Assembly (NCBI GenBank): GCA_026745465.1
Contig: JACYXH010000409.1
Location: forward strand, 717,001-781,000
DNA: 64,000 nt
Direction: 5' to 3'
DNA from: Lota lota
Lineage: Eukaryota; Chordata; Actinopteri; Gadiformes; Lotidae
Under the pieces are notes generated by a model, which was given only the letters and a program-made list of their open reading frames with translations, made no database searches and was not told the DNA's origin. Position 1 is the first letter of the stretch; the number at the start of each line of letters is the position of its first letter. The translations under genes were made by a program, and so were the position numbers. Shown piece by piece: positions 35,351 to 48,445 of this stretch.

Positions 35351-37014
35351 CCTCTTCGGGTCACACAGCGTGCTTTATACCTTTTTAATGTTCAATAGAT
35401 ATGTTTTGCCCAGGGCCTGTGTTCCTATGGTATTTCTATTTCAATGTATCGTATAAATATATATGTCTTTCACTTTTTTTTTCTTTTTTTTTGTGACCTA
35501 GGCCTTATGTAAACCATTTAGAACAGAGAACACGTTCCCCTTGATTAGCCAATTAGCTCTCGGGCGTTTATCTGCATCACTGTCAGCAGATTAACCGTAT
35601 CGCGCTGTAGAGGGATGCACTGTAATAGCGGCAAAATACTTTGCTGGATAATTTGATGTTTCCATATGACTGCCAGTGTGGAACAATGATCCTTTAATTG
35701 ATCGGATCTACTGCTGAATTGCCAACTCAATCGAGAACCCCCCGGTGATTGCATCATAGCCGAGCAGATATTCCACACGGGATGGGCTTGTCTCCCTCTT
35801 GTCTTTCTCCCGTCCTAATCGTGAGTCAGCTAACCAGGGGGATTTTTTTGCTAATGGCTGTGTTGGCCCTCTCTTGCTGTCTCTTACCCACCCCTCGCTG
35901 ATAGGCGCACATGACCTTTGGATGGGTATTTCCAGTGAGTCTAAACTCAGCCTCACTCCTCAGTAGTCACTAATGTGATCAAAATAATGATTTATAGCAC
36001 TCTGGGGGCTGCATGGTGACGAGTGGCAGATGGGAACGTGGTGACTACTTGTTTTGTGTTGGTTAACTTGTTTTGTTTTCCGGGACTAACGATTTCTCAT
36101 TAAAACTTTCTTGTGTCTTTTTTTTGTGTGTGTGTGTGTGTCTGAACTAAAATTACAAGTTGTGTATTTTTTTTTAGTCCTTCAATTTTGTGTAGTGTGT
36201 TCTGCGGTGACGTTGAAACTGTGTTCTAGTGGGATAACGAAGCAAGCGGGGAAATCAGTGCAAACAATTTCCCCGTGCGTCAGTCTGTACACACCAGTCG
36301 GCCGAATACAGAAGAATGTTTCCGTATTTTAATTCAGTAGAGTTTATACAAAGTGGCATTTGCACAAAAACCTGTTGTTTTCCCCTCACATGTTCACTTA
36401 TTTGTTTTATTTTAGTCTTACATTTTACAACGAAAGCTTTTCATCCCCATTGTACAAATAAAAATGAACAGAGAGCCAGAACGGAATGGACGTACACATA
36501 CAAAGTAAACAGACTGGTGGCCTGCACAGCGGCGTCATTACAAATTCATGCCGTTCAACATTCCTCTGTCACAACGTGACTCACCGTAAACTATCGCAGC
36601 ATCAATTATAAAAACACAAGCCGTATTTCCTTCCAAACTCCGACTCCAAAGTCGTTCTCAGTCCCGGGGCGGCTTCTGATTATTTATGCATTTCTCTAAA
36701 TGTTTTTGCTGTTACTGACAATCCACAGGGGGCATGATTTGCTCTGTGGTGAGCGTTTCGGTTATTTAGCGGTAGTTAAGTTTTCATCTTTATAAAGACG
36801 TTTCCGGTCTCCGTGTCACACATTTTGTCTCCCAACACAGGCCCGCTTGGGCGTGAACTCATGAAGGGGTAATGGAGGAGGTGGGTACACAGAAAACACA
36901 GTGCAAATCGCTGTCTGCCAGCTGTGATGGTGGGAAGTACAGCTCTGTAAGCGTGTTCCGAAATAAGTCCCTACACGTACATGTTTTCTTCCACACTGAC
37001 TGCCGTTCCTAGCT
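35351..37014. other. Single-copy DNA with a candidate conserved block
   Basis: The segment 35520-35960 is GC-balanced and free of repeats, with TTGATTAGCCAATTAGCTC, TTTAATTGATCGG and similar homeodomain-type words. 36600-36780 is similar. Frames on the minus strand (35545-35956) are short and unrecognised. Regulatory function is inferred. Confidence 0.35.
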
Positions 37015-37050
37015 CCCCCCCCCCCCCCCCCCCCTTTTTTTTTTTTTTTT
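37015..37050. repeat. (C)20(T)16 tract
   Basis: Twenty C followed directly by sixteen T. Confidence 0.96.
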
Positions 37051-38199
<1,149 letters not shown>

Positions 38200-38375
38200 T
38201 GAGGAGAAGATTCCTTTTGTAGAAGGAAGATTCCCTAACAAGATAGATGAAGATTTGTTTATAGAAAAACAATTCCCTGATAGAATGAAGGTTCCTTTTA
38301 AAGAATGAATATTCCTTGATGGGTGAAAGATTCCCTTACAAGAGGAAGATACCTTTGTAGAATAAAGATTCTGTG
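38200..38375. repeat. Degenerate AAGATTCC minisatellite (about 20 bp)
   Basis: About eight units of AGAAGGAAGATTCCCT type, with CCTTTTGTAGAA and CCTTACAAGAGG variants. A related fragment (GGAAGATTCCTTAATAGAAG) lies at 35192. Confidence 0.8.
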
Positions 38376-40322
38376 TGTTGTGATCTGAATGCATCTTTTT
38401 ATTATGCGTAATGCATACTGCCGCTACGTCCAAGGTCATGCTGGGTCTGTACTTAATGCAGAGCATTGTTAAATTAAGTCATTAGCTTGCAAGTAGTATG
38501 GGATTGGTATGGGTATTGTCATCGACACATTGTTACCAGTGAGCATTATTGTATACAGATAAATGAATATGTTTTACTTTGTGTGGATTGTCTCTTGATT
38601 TTCTGTCCATAAAAGGATGGATTCAGGACGACAGACGCTTTTGCAGACATATCTCCAGATTTGTGTATAGGATGAATCATTAAAGAAATAAAGCCACGGA
38701 AAACACCAGATGATTTAGCTGAATTCTGAGTCTATTGATTCATAAATGCATAGAGAATACATTATTTATTTATTACTATATTAATTTGAATGAAAGCAGT
38801 TCTTATGATCACTCTCCCATCTTCATACTATAAACAGTTGAATCGTCAGAGTATCAGTGAACGACAAATCAAAAGCTAAATATTAAAGCCTTGTACATTT
38901 TGGACTTACCTTTTTCTATATCACATATAGATCAAACCCTTAATTTATTTTGTTCTGAGAATAAAACTAGCATCATTTGTAGTGTTCAGCACATTTAGCT
39001 TTTAATCCCCATTTAAACTCAAAGCTAATTGATCAGCTATCAGCTCAAGTTTCATCGACATGCCACTCACTTGAAGTTTAACCCTGAAGAACGAAACTCA
39101 CCCATTGCGTAACATTCATAATACTGCAAATGCCAGGGCTTTCATCAGTGGGGCATAGGCTCAAGCAACATTGTGTTACATCTTTTGGTGATAGATGGTG
39201 AACAGACATGTATTTACTTGAAAACCTTTGAGATTGCCACTTCAACATTATTGTGGGTTGTATATTATAAATCCCATTGTGTATTAATCAAAAATATCTA
39301 ATTATGTTCATTAGCCATGAAATCAGCATGCAATGAATTAGTGATACAAGGAATTTGTCTTATTACACTGCCACACTAATGACCAAAAAACATACAATAG
39401 CATGGAGGATTTTAGGTACTGTCCATATTATAACACTATGAAGGCCATAAATCACTATACAAATATAAAGACAAATGTAAATGTAAAGTTACACATAGGG
39501 AGTAATGGATTGATATATACAAATATGCTGTCGTGTTACCAACTAAGAGATATATTTACAAATAGTGAAATGAGTATTCACAATTATAGTATGGCTATCA
39601 TCATGCTCAACCTTTTAATCATGATACTATTATTTTTAAATTGCATTGTTCTCTGTGTCTGGCTTGTGTTTCATTCGTCTGGGTCTGCATATATGGCCTT
39701 AGACCATAATTATGCAATAATTCAAGTCAGAATTTGGAAGGAGTACTTATTTTGGCAGTGATTCTCTTCGCATTCTCTAATTTTCCCCTCCAATGATTGA
39801 ATTTCACAGACTTGGCTTCCAAACTCTGTTGCAATGGTTGAAAAAGTCGGTGAAATATTCTTGTTACAAACGCGATCCAAACCGTTAAGAAACAAATGTC
39901 TTATTATTACTTGTTTTTATATATATGCCTCCCCCACGTTGGCATTTCATTTAGACAAAGCTCAGACAAATAATATGAAGAGCTAACAACTCAACGTTAT
40001 TGTCAGGTTAAGAGCATAAAGCCATCTGCAAAGAAAAAGACCTTTCCCGCAAGTTAATATCGAAATGACTCTTAACCTACAGAAGCATGGAGCGTGGCTT
40101 GAAAAAAAAAGACTCTGTCCTACTTTTTTATCGTTGCTAAGCAACAGTGGGGCTTGCATTTGAACAAAAATATGTGTGAACATGTTATGAATATTGATAC
40201 ACAGGTGAGAGAAATAAGTTTGAGTTTAGATTTTCATTTGAACTTTTTAATTATCATTTATAATGGATGAAACAGGATGAGTGTAGATCTATCAATTATC
40301 TAGCAATATGATCAACATGTAT

Positions 40323-40327
<5 letters not shown>
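38376..40327. other. AT-rich single-copy noncoding DNA
   Basis: Unique sequence rich in TAATTA-like words (38700-39420). A 119-codon plus-strand frame at 39402-39761 has one hydrophobic stretch, but it lies in AT-rich DNA, matches no family I know, and is probably chance. Confidence 0.42.
40133..40145. promoter_or_regulatory. RFX X-box-like palindrome
   Basis: GTTGCTAAGCAAC is a perfect palindrome around A. It fits the X-box consensus (GTNRCC-N-RGYAAC) except for one T, and is the type bound by RFX factors at ciliary and neural enhancers. Occupancy is unknown. Confidence 0.4.

Positions 40328-40372
<45 letters not shown>
40328..40372. repeat. (TG)n tract
   Basis: Twenty-two TG units. Confidence 0.98.
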
Positions 40373-40373
<1 letters not shown>

Positions 40374-40683
40374 CCCATAACATCAACTACTTCCTCCACT
40401 GTTGCCCAGTAGCAATCATAAAAATTGGTGTAGATGTTTTGATAAGGCCATTCCATCATCATCTGTAATACATTATTTCATCATAATATATTAAATATTA
40501 TTATGATAACATAATGTTTATATGCGTGATGTATTGTATTTAGATCCCACATGTTGCATATGATGGACCAATCCAAGTAAAAACACATACACACACACAA
40601 AAGCACACACAGGGATTATTTCATCTTGGCAGACAGTGGCCCTAGCCCAGCCAGAACCAGACCATACTGAGTTTGTAGGCAAT
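40373..40683. other. Single-copy noncoding DNA
   Basis: Unique sequence with a weak CA-rich patch at 40583-40610. Confidence 0.4.
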
Positions 40684-40697
40684 AGAGAGAGACAACT

Positions 40698-40773
<76 letters not shown>

Positions 40774-41075
40774 AGGAGAGAGAGACAGAAGGAGAGTGAG
40801 AGACTTAGAGAGCGAGAAAGAGAGAGAGAGGGGGGGGGGACTTGGAGAGAGATAGACTTAGAGAGAGAGGGAAAGAGAGAGACAGAAGGAGAGAGAGAGA
40901 CAAAAGGAGAGAGAGACAGAAGGAGAGAGAGAGACAAAAAGAGATAGAGAGACCGAAGGAGAGACCGAGAGAGAGAGGAGAGAGACAGAAAGAAATAGAG
41001 ATTGAGAGAGAGAGAGGGAGCGAGACAGAGGGAGACTTAAGGAGATAAAAAGAGAGAGAGATAGAGAGAGGGAGA
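40684..41075. repeat. (GA)n array with (GACAGAAG) variants
   Basis: A pure GA block of about 70 bp, then GAGAGACAGAAGGAGAGA-type units, a G9 run at about 40831, and more GA to 41075. Long Arg/Glu and Ser/Leu frames are artefacts. Confidence 0.97.
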
Positions 41076-41534
41076 CATAATCCTCCAGCAGGATATACAG
41101 AGACTGGAGGTCAACCGTTTTGTAAAGGTGTTTGATCTGCACATGCATCCACTACTACACTCCTGTGATGACTTCTGCCACCACTACCAGGGCCCCTGGA
41201 AGCAGGCCCAGTTGTCTGAGCTGCAGGCCTGAACCACGTAGGGTCTGTGGGATACAGGGTCCAGGTGGGGCTGGGGAAAGATCCCGTTTTGGAGATTGCT
41301 TGCTTCACCAACACCAACACCAACCAACAACCCCCAACCATAGCTATGTTGGCCAAGGTTAGCCCAAGTTGGCCAACGCCAATTCTGCATGTTTGACTAC
41401 AAGAAACGTCATCAAACCACAGCCGACCACCACTGGCGGGTCTGGCACACTGGCCCGATGGTGGTGTTTGTTGGGGCACCTTTAGAGCAGGTGGTGTAGC
41501 AGTGGTTAAAATTATGATCTACTCACCCATATCA
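41076..41534. other. GC-rich single-copy DNA between GA arrays
   Basis: Unique GC-rich sequence. A 122-codon minus-strand frame has no recognisable domain. The last 55 bp (GGTGGTGTAGCAGTGGTTAA) could be the A-box head of a truncated SINE ending in the poly-G run. Confidence 0.35.
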
Positions 41535-41791
41535 GGGGGGGGGGGGGGGGGGGGGGGGGGGAGAGAGATATAAGGTGGGGGAGAGAGAGACAAGGAGAGA
41601 GAGTGAGTAGGGGAGTGAGAGAGAGAGAGAGACAGAGCGGGGAAGAGAGAGAAAGGGGAAGATAGACAGAGTGGGAGAGAGAGAGAGAACAGGGGAGAGA
41701 GATGGAGAGAGAGAAACAGTGTGATAGACAGAGCTGGGGAGGAGAGAGAAGAAAGGGGAGAGAGACAGAGCGGGGGAGAGAGCGAAAGAGA
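41535..41791. repeat. (G)27-(GA)n compound array
   Basis: A 27-base G run passes directly into GA-rich sequence with GGGGAGAGAGA interruptions, a purine-only strand for long stretches. Confidence 0.97.
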
Positions 41792-42392
41792 AAGTGTGTG
41801 TTTGAATTATTTGACCGTTATGGAACACAGTGGATTAAAGTCATATTAATAATACTATTAAACATTGAAATAATCCAATCTAAAATATTGTAAACTAAAT
41901 ACAGAGTGCAAACAAAGAATATATATTGGTTGGTTGACTTGAAGGATTTTAATGTGTTACTGTTTGGGTTTAGTCACCGGTGCTCAACACTGAAGAGAAC
42001 TGCTTCTTGTATGTGTTTCTGGTGTCAAAACATTGATGACTGAATAGAATATATTGACACAGACAATAACACAGCTTCGCAGGGATGAGAAGCAGTGTTA
42101 TGTATTACTCAGGAGCATGGGGTCCATCCTGAGTAATACATAATACTGTTTGAGTGCATCGCCTGCGTAATCTTTTGTGAGGCTGCAGGAGATGCACTTT
42201 AAGAACGAAACACATTTCCGAACAAGAAAACTCACATAGGAAGTTTTCCCTTTAAAACATCTAATGAGATTTCCTGTTATTTGCTACTCAGCGTAAACAG
42301 CCACACATTTCCAATTTACTAAACACCGTGCTTTGCCTGAGAGACCTGAGAGCTTCCAGAAGGTTCTGTCTGCCAACATAACCCTTAACTTG
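41792..42392. other. Single-copy DNA containing a hairpin
   Basis: Unique sequence; the 62-nt hairpin at 42090-42151 is listed separately. Confidence 0.4.
42090..42151. repeat. 62-nt hairpin with a 25-bp stem
   Basis: AAGCAGTGTTATGTATTACT and the following CAGGA pair with the arm ending ...ATACTGTTT. All 25 positions pair if two G-U pairs are allowed, and the loop is 12 nt (GCATGGGGTCCA). Stem and loop sizes are those of a compact pre-miRNA, but no known miRNA is recognised. Confidence 0.92.
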
Positions 42393-43260
42393 CATCGCTT
42401 CCTCTCAGTGTGTCTGGGAGAGAGAGGCAAGATCACGAATGCTTCAATCGCATTGCTTCCTCTCGTAGTGTCACACTACGCAGTTCACGCCATGGCGGAG
42501 TAGCCATAACTACCACCTTCCGAGTGGGAAAATGTGTTTACGTCACCTTCTGAGTTGTGGAGCATTGGGAACTTTCAGGCAGATCTGATATCTCGGACTT
42601 CGGCTGAGATTGGACCAAGATGGCTTCACATCCCGATTTTTCAGAGGGTTCTGATCCTTTTTGTTTACATTTAGTTTTTCATGTAATTTCTTGTTTATTT
42701 GATTGACAGTTCATATAATTGACTTCATGGTACACCATCGAACCCCAAATATGATCAGTCCCGTTTTTGTTGTTGTTTTTTTGCGGTTAACATAGTTTCA
42801 ACAGGACCGAACATGGTCCCTCCTTCCGAAGTCTCCCAGATCCTGGAATGCAAGTTCACAATCGCATCACTTCCTCTGTGTATCTCAGAGAGACAGGCCA
42901 AGTTCTAGAATTCTTTGATCGCATCACTTCCTCTGTGTATCTCAGAGAGACAGGCCAAGTTCTAGAATACTTTGATCCCATCACTTCCTCGGTGTGTGTG
43001 GTGGAAAGAGGTTAGTTCTAGAATGTTTCACACGCATCACTTCCTCAGTGTGTGTGTATTGGGGAGAAAGGTGAGTTCTGCAATGTTTCAAACACATCAC
43101 TTCCTCTGTGAGTGTTTTGGGGAAAGAGGTAGGTTCCAGAATGTTTCAATTGCATCATTTCCTCTGTGTGTGTATGGGGGAAAGAGGTAAGTTCTACAAT
43201 GTTTCACACGCATCAATTCCTCTGTGTGTGTACGTGTGAGGGAGAGCTTAGTTCAAGAAT
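42393..43260. repeat. 57-60 bp minisatellite with a 390-bp interruption
   Basis: Units start GCATCACTTCCTCTGTGTGT and end near GTTCTAGAATGTTTCA. Two copies lie at 42393-42466 and seven at 42864-43260. Between them (about 42467-42863) is unrelated sequence that includes the palindrome CGTAGTGTCACACTACG. Adjacent units differ mainly in the TG-rich middle. Confidence 0.9.
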
Positions 43261-45634
43261 AATGTACGGTACAAAAAGACAACCGACAATTTCATCAAAT
43301 AAACCTCAATCTTCTTCTCAATTTGGACAGAACATTCTGGTAAGAAAGCTCATTCTATTGTCCAATCAAAGCACTACTATAGGACTGAAAAGTGCAACAA
43401 AGTAGTTTCTTATTCAGTTATATCGTTCAAAAAAGGAAAAAGCATTATGCAATGTGTATCTATCAATGTGGTATCCCCAGCAGGTTCCTTTGTCAGCTGT
43501 GTAAGATAAGCTATCAAAATAAGGAATGTATTTTCGATCTGTGTCTGAAAAGGGATTTTGATAATATTGCTTAAGATAATAGTCAAAAACAAGCATCTTT
43601 GAAATTCACATAGAGTAGGATTTGCTTGACCGCAGAATGTAGAACCCCTAAAATGGTTTGCTATTTTCTTCTCCTCTATTTTCTTAAAAACATCAGAGAT
43701 TAGCAAATCACAAAGAAGTGTTGAGCAATGAGGCTGCTGACGCTACTACTCTAGTATACTATACTATATATTTATCCACCTATACATCCATCCACCCATC
43801 CATCCATCTAAAGAGATCAGGGTATTGTTCTCCAATTGCTCAGGTACTCAGACTGAGCCATGTGTTTTACTGTCCACTGTTCTATATTCCACACGTGATA
43901 ACCTTAACATCTCATGCTGTTTATAATAGTGGCTGTCTCTGTTGTCAACAGAAGCCCCGCTTCACTCCCAGCTTCAGCATACTGGTTCTAATTGTCTCAT
44001 CTGTTTTATGAGCCGAGAGCACTTCGCACCACGCCAATTTGCTTTGTGACGAAGGCGGTTTATGTGCATTAAGACGAGGAAGAGCAGCCGTAGGGCAGGT
44101 GCTGGCTTTACGCGTCACCGTGGGAACCACCAAGCCAGATGGACAACAACTTCTTTACTGGCTTTTAATTGGCTGAGCAATGAGGGGTGGAATTAAGCCA
44201 ATATCCAAAACAAAGCTTGACATTATTTTTCTATGATTGACAAAGCCACTCCTCTAGATGTAGATTTTTGACATTCATTATTTTGTTAGCTGATTTGTTG
44301 TCTTTATCCTATTTGAATGTTTCAGGTAGAATGTATAAAAGAGGGGTTTGTGTGCCAGAACACCCAGAAAGACCGGTGATTGGATAAGACAGCTGTCCAT
44401 CACAGCACGATTTCAAACCCCTCTGCATGTCAAAGAAGAAAGGAAAAATAAATGAAACATCTAATTGGATAACAGCAGGCTATTGCACTTCCCTGGAAGA
44501 TAAAGGATTATCCATAAATGAGTGGGTTAGCAGTAGATGGGATAGGATAAGAAAATATAAAGATAAGAGAACTTTGCAAACCTCATTAGCTTTATTAATG
44601 TGATAAACATGTTGGCCATGCCCGTCTGTCCATACATTAAAGAAACAAGAGACTTGTGTTTATTATGAGGCCCAAATCACACAGAACGTTCGGTTCATAT
44701 TTATAGTGTGACCCAAACAATTTATTGGAATCATTGCTAGCTAAGCACACGGAATGTAGCGGGCGGTATTGTTTTGCTTGGTTTGTTTAGAAAAATACCA
44801 AAACATTACTACGCGTCCGTCCTGACACGGCCATGTGCTCTGGGATTCAGCGTCGGGAACAGAAGGAAGAGAAAACGTGAGTTATTTACTGAGGTGGTGG
44901 GTCCAGATGGAGTGAAAGCAGCCCAGCGGGGCCTGCTAGCAGGAGGAGGAGAGCTCATTTGTGGGCCGACGTTAACGCTATGGCGTCAAGGGTATAAGGA
45001 TAGTTAGTGGAGCAGATTAAATGCCATTCATTCTCCTCCATTAGAGGACAGGAGAGGAAGTGGAGGGGTGGGGGGTGGGGTACTTACTGTAGAAGCTATG
45101 TCACAACACAAGATAGGAAGTCAGAGTTTGTCTGATTCGTCTGGTGTGTGAGGAAGAGTACTAGACCTATGATACGAGTCGTCCACCACAAACAACATGG
45201 TGTGGGTTGTAGTTGTGGAATATGACATAAATATTTAGAAAAGTGTTACTTTTATTAAGGGTCTGCCCTTTTCAAAACATGCCTCACAGTATTTGATGTA
45301 TGTGTGTATATTACCATTAAGCCCTGCTTATGGGCATCAATTATTCCTCAACGTGATCAATTAGTGATCAATCAATCTAATCATGCGATGAATGACTCAA
45401 GTTTTAAGGTTATCAAAGTAGTTGACCATAGGTCTTCTATGAAAGCTAGTTTTAACCTTATAGTCTTCTACTGATGAGGCCACTCTCTGTTAAGGAGCTA
45501 CAATCGGTGCTAGTTAACTTGGAGAATGGTACTGTGCTTTCAACCTAAAGATGAGACACTTCATCTTGTTCTTCTGTGACTGCTTTAGTTGTGTGAGATG
45601 CTACCATTGTTACTGGAGTAATTACTGAAATACT
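43261..45634. other. Single-copy noncoding DNA
   Basis: Unique sequence. A short CATCCATCCACC run lies near 43780-43808. The segment 44780-45060 is GC-balanced and repeat-free and could be a conserved element; a 77-codon frame in it is unrecognised. Confidence 0.4.
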
Positions 45635-45802
45635 GAAGTCTGTCCCTCCTTCCCTCTGTATATATATATCTATCTTAAGAACTTTAGATAGATACTTCAT
45701 ACACTTTTAACTGAAGTATCTGTATTTTTGTCCTGTCCATCTATATCCTTCTATCTTAAGAACTTCAGATGGATACTTCACTCCCTTTTTACTGAAGTAT
45801 CT
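45635..45802. repeat. 81-bp tandem duplication with internal stem-loops
   Basis: TATCTTAAGAACTT recurs with an 81-bp period (45671 and 45752). Each copy holds the inverted pair GATACTTCA...TGAAGTATC around a 12-nt loop. The stems are identical in the two copies while the loops differ. A partial third copy precedes them. Confidence 0.85.
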
Positions 45803-47520
45803 CTCGGTCTGTTCGTCCGATGATGTGATCAGCGTTCTGGAGGGAAAGTCAGAGTGACCTAGCCGTAAGAAGGCCGTCCGAGAGCCCTCTCGGTGGCTCT
45901 CAAGCGGCGGTTAGGCTCCTTCTGCAGTCCTCACCATCCATTCCACCTTCTCCCAAACTGCAACGATTACGTCTGTGGGATGACTGAAGGTCGGCATGAC
46001 TACTCTCCCAGACGGATGTTTATTTGATCAATGCGTCAACCCTCGAAATAGGATGGTAATGATGATGATAATCATTAAACTTCAAGATATGGACATTGGA
46101 CAATAAAATGAAAAGTGAGAGTGAATGAAAGTGATTATTCATTCGCCGGCTTCAGTTATTTGTAAACCACCATTCTGTAAATGTTGGTTTCTTTTAGTAA
46201 GTGTGGCCATTTGACCATTTGTTTTACTTCCTAGTCAGATCCACACCTGTTGTGTGACTATGATGACTCCTGTCAACTTTAACATATAGCAAGCCAACCT
46301 AAACACACAATTTATCATTTATTTACTTATTAGACAACTTCTATTACCCCCACTGGAAACGGAAGTATAATATGCAACTCTCAAATATAGAAATTACTAC
46401 ACACGTTTGTCTAATCAAACATCAACTTTCCCATCATGCCAAGGGACATTGGCATGTCGTACATATTAATGATAGACACTGTGCAGATACTGACAGATAC
46501 TAATGCTGACTTAATTTGTGTTTTTTATAAATTATGAATAATTATTCATTATTTTTCAATGATCTTTCTACCATGTGATGGTTTTATGTTGTTGTAATGT
46601 CTCTGTAATATCCACATGTTCTGATTAATGATGTGCAGTCTGGTAACCAATTTGATCACAGAATCACAGATCACAAAAAACCAGGAACACAGAGGGATAT
46701 CCATGCTGTAACACAGCATGGATAGTTAGCAAGCGGAGAATCCAGGTTAAAAAAGTACCGCCCAGTATATTGATCCAACCATCTGAGTTGTAGATGAGAT
46801 GGTTCCAGACTATAAATATTCAGGTGAACATTGGTCAGTTCAGAAATATAGTAAAGCATCCACTCTCTGGCCCTGGAGTTAATCACCACTGATTTAAAAA
46901 CTTCAATAATGTTTAAATGTACTACATGAAAATCTCAAAGTAGGTTGTCTCACAGGACAGTTTGTGAGTTTCAAACTCAGAGAATATTCTTTGTGGTATT
47001 TGAAGCGGAAATAAACATACAAACGAAAGGTCAAAGAGCTGTAGCCAATTCAAAAGTCAACCACTATCTCTTGGTTCTGATGCGTGTGTTCAGCCTTCAC
47101 AACGCCACATCTCCAATATCTAAAATACCCGCTCCAAGCCAAAGATGGCAACCAACACTTACACAAACTCTATAAAGAAGGGCAGCTGAAAAAAGAACAA
47201 GTGGAAAAAAAGATTGCAGCCGATCGGTAAACCGAGAGAGGGAGCAAACGCATAAAAGGAGAGCAGAGGCGTTTAAAAAAGAAAAAGATGGACCAAGAGC
47301 CGACCCAGTAAACAATTCTAAGGAGAGGAGTGAGGAGTGAGCTCCTTGCGCTAATCCCGGTGAGTCGGGCAGACTTAATGGAAGCTCCGTCTTATCGTTT
47401 ATCGCACAGGGGTCCGCGCTAGGGGCCCCGTCTTTGCCTCCGCTTGACTTTGATGTATTCCAGCGGAGAGCGCGATAAAGACCGCATCGCCCCATGCAGT
47501 CCGTCCTCACACCTCCCTCT
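45803..47520. other. Single-copy noncoding DNA
   Basis: Unique sequence. 47180-47480 is GC-balanced and repeat-free, with CTTGCGCTAATCCCGGTG, and could be regulatory. Open frames here have no recognisable product. Confidence 0.38.
46698..46724. repeat. Perfect 27-nt palindrome
   Basis: TATCCATGCTGT and ACAGCATGGATA are exact complements around AAC. Confidence 0.96.
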
Positions 47521-47521
47521 A

Positions 47522-47568
<47 letters not shown>
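47521..47568. repeat. (AC)n tract
   Basis: About 23 AC units with one ATAC interruption. Confidence 0.97.
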
Positions 47569-47570
<2 letters not shown>

Positions 47571-47948
47571 CGGAGTTCACAGGCCTTCAGTCCGTGTACA
47601 CAGCCACAAAGCTTTGACTACACCTTTCCTCTGAAGAGAAGCGCTTCTCAGCGTGTTATTGCGGCTGCTATCACCTCAGCGCCTCCCTGCATCAACTCAA
47701 CTCCATTCAATTTAAATAAGGGGGTTTCGCTCTTAAATCAGATTCCCGGGCACTGCCCCTAGATACCGCTGCTGTGAGCTAATACGCTTATGGCTTCTCT
47801 ATTCCTCCCATGTTAGGTGAGAACCGGATTTGATGTTTGTGTTGGAGAGGCCTTTACATTTATAACACCCACCTGGGGTCGGTGGAATCAGAGGAAAAGC
47901 ACACAACCAAGCTACCAGGCCAGACCATGCTTTACTATGTATATTAAT
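47569..47948. other. Single-copy noncoding DNA
   Basis: Unique GC-balanced sequence; nothing recognised. Confidence 0.4.
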
Positions 47949-48445
47949 ATGTAGACACACACAGACTACAGACATAGATATGCAGACACACATAGACTAG
48001 ATCCATATGTAGACATACAGTTTGACTAGATACATATGCAGACACACATATAATAGATCTATAGGCAGACACACAGAAGATTCATAGATACGCAGACAAA
48101 AAGACTACATCCATTTGTAGACACACATCGACAAGATACATTGACTCCTTTGACACAGACTACAAACATAGGAAATCATAGCCCATAAACAAAGATATAT
48201 AGACATAGAATAGATCCATATGTAGACACAGATAGATTCGATTCATAGATACGTAGACACATAGAATAGATATATTCATATATAGACACATCAATATATC
48301 TGTATATCTAGTTATAATATAATAACTAGATATATGGATACGTAGACACTGGACTAGATAAATTGATACATAGACACATAATAACTAGTTACATGGACAT
48401 GTAGAAACTAGACTGGAAACATGGATACGTAGACAATAGACTATG
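47949..48445. repeat. Degenerate GTAGACACACATAGACTAGA minisatellite
   Basis: About 15 diverged units of roughly 28-36 bp containing TAGACACA and ACTAGAT(A/C)CATA. A 32-nt palindrome (TATATCTAGTTAT with its complement) lies inside at 48303-48334. Confidence 0.85.

Noticed and set aside
39402-39761. 119-codon frame with a hydrophobic segment, possible small membrane protein
   Set aside because: AT-rich DNA readily yields hydrophobic Ile/Leu runs. No conserved motif, splice context or neighbouring gene supports it.
42467-42863. Interruption in the minisatellite as a named transposon
   Set aside because: I could not find terminal inverted repeats, a target duplication or a coding remnant, so it is left unnamed.
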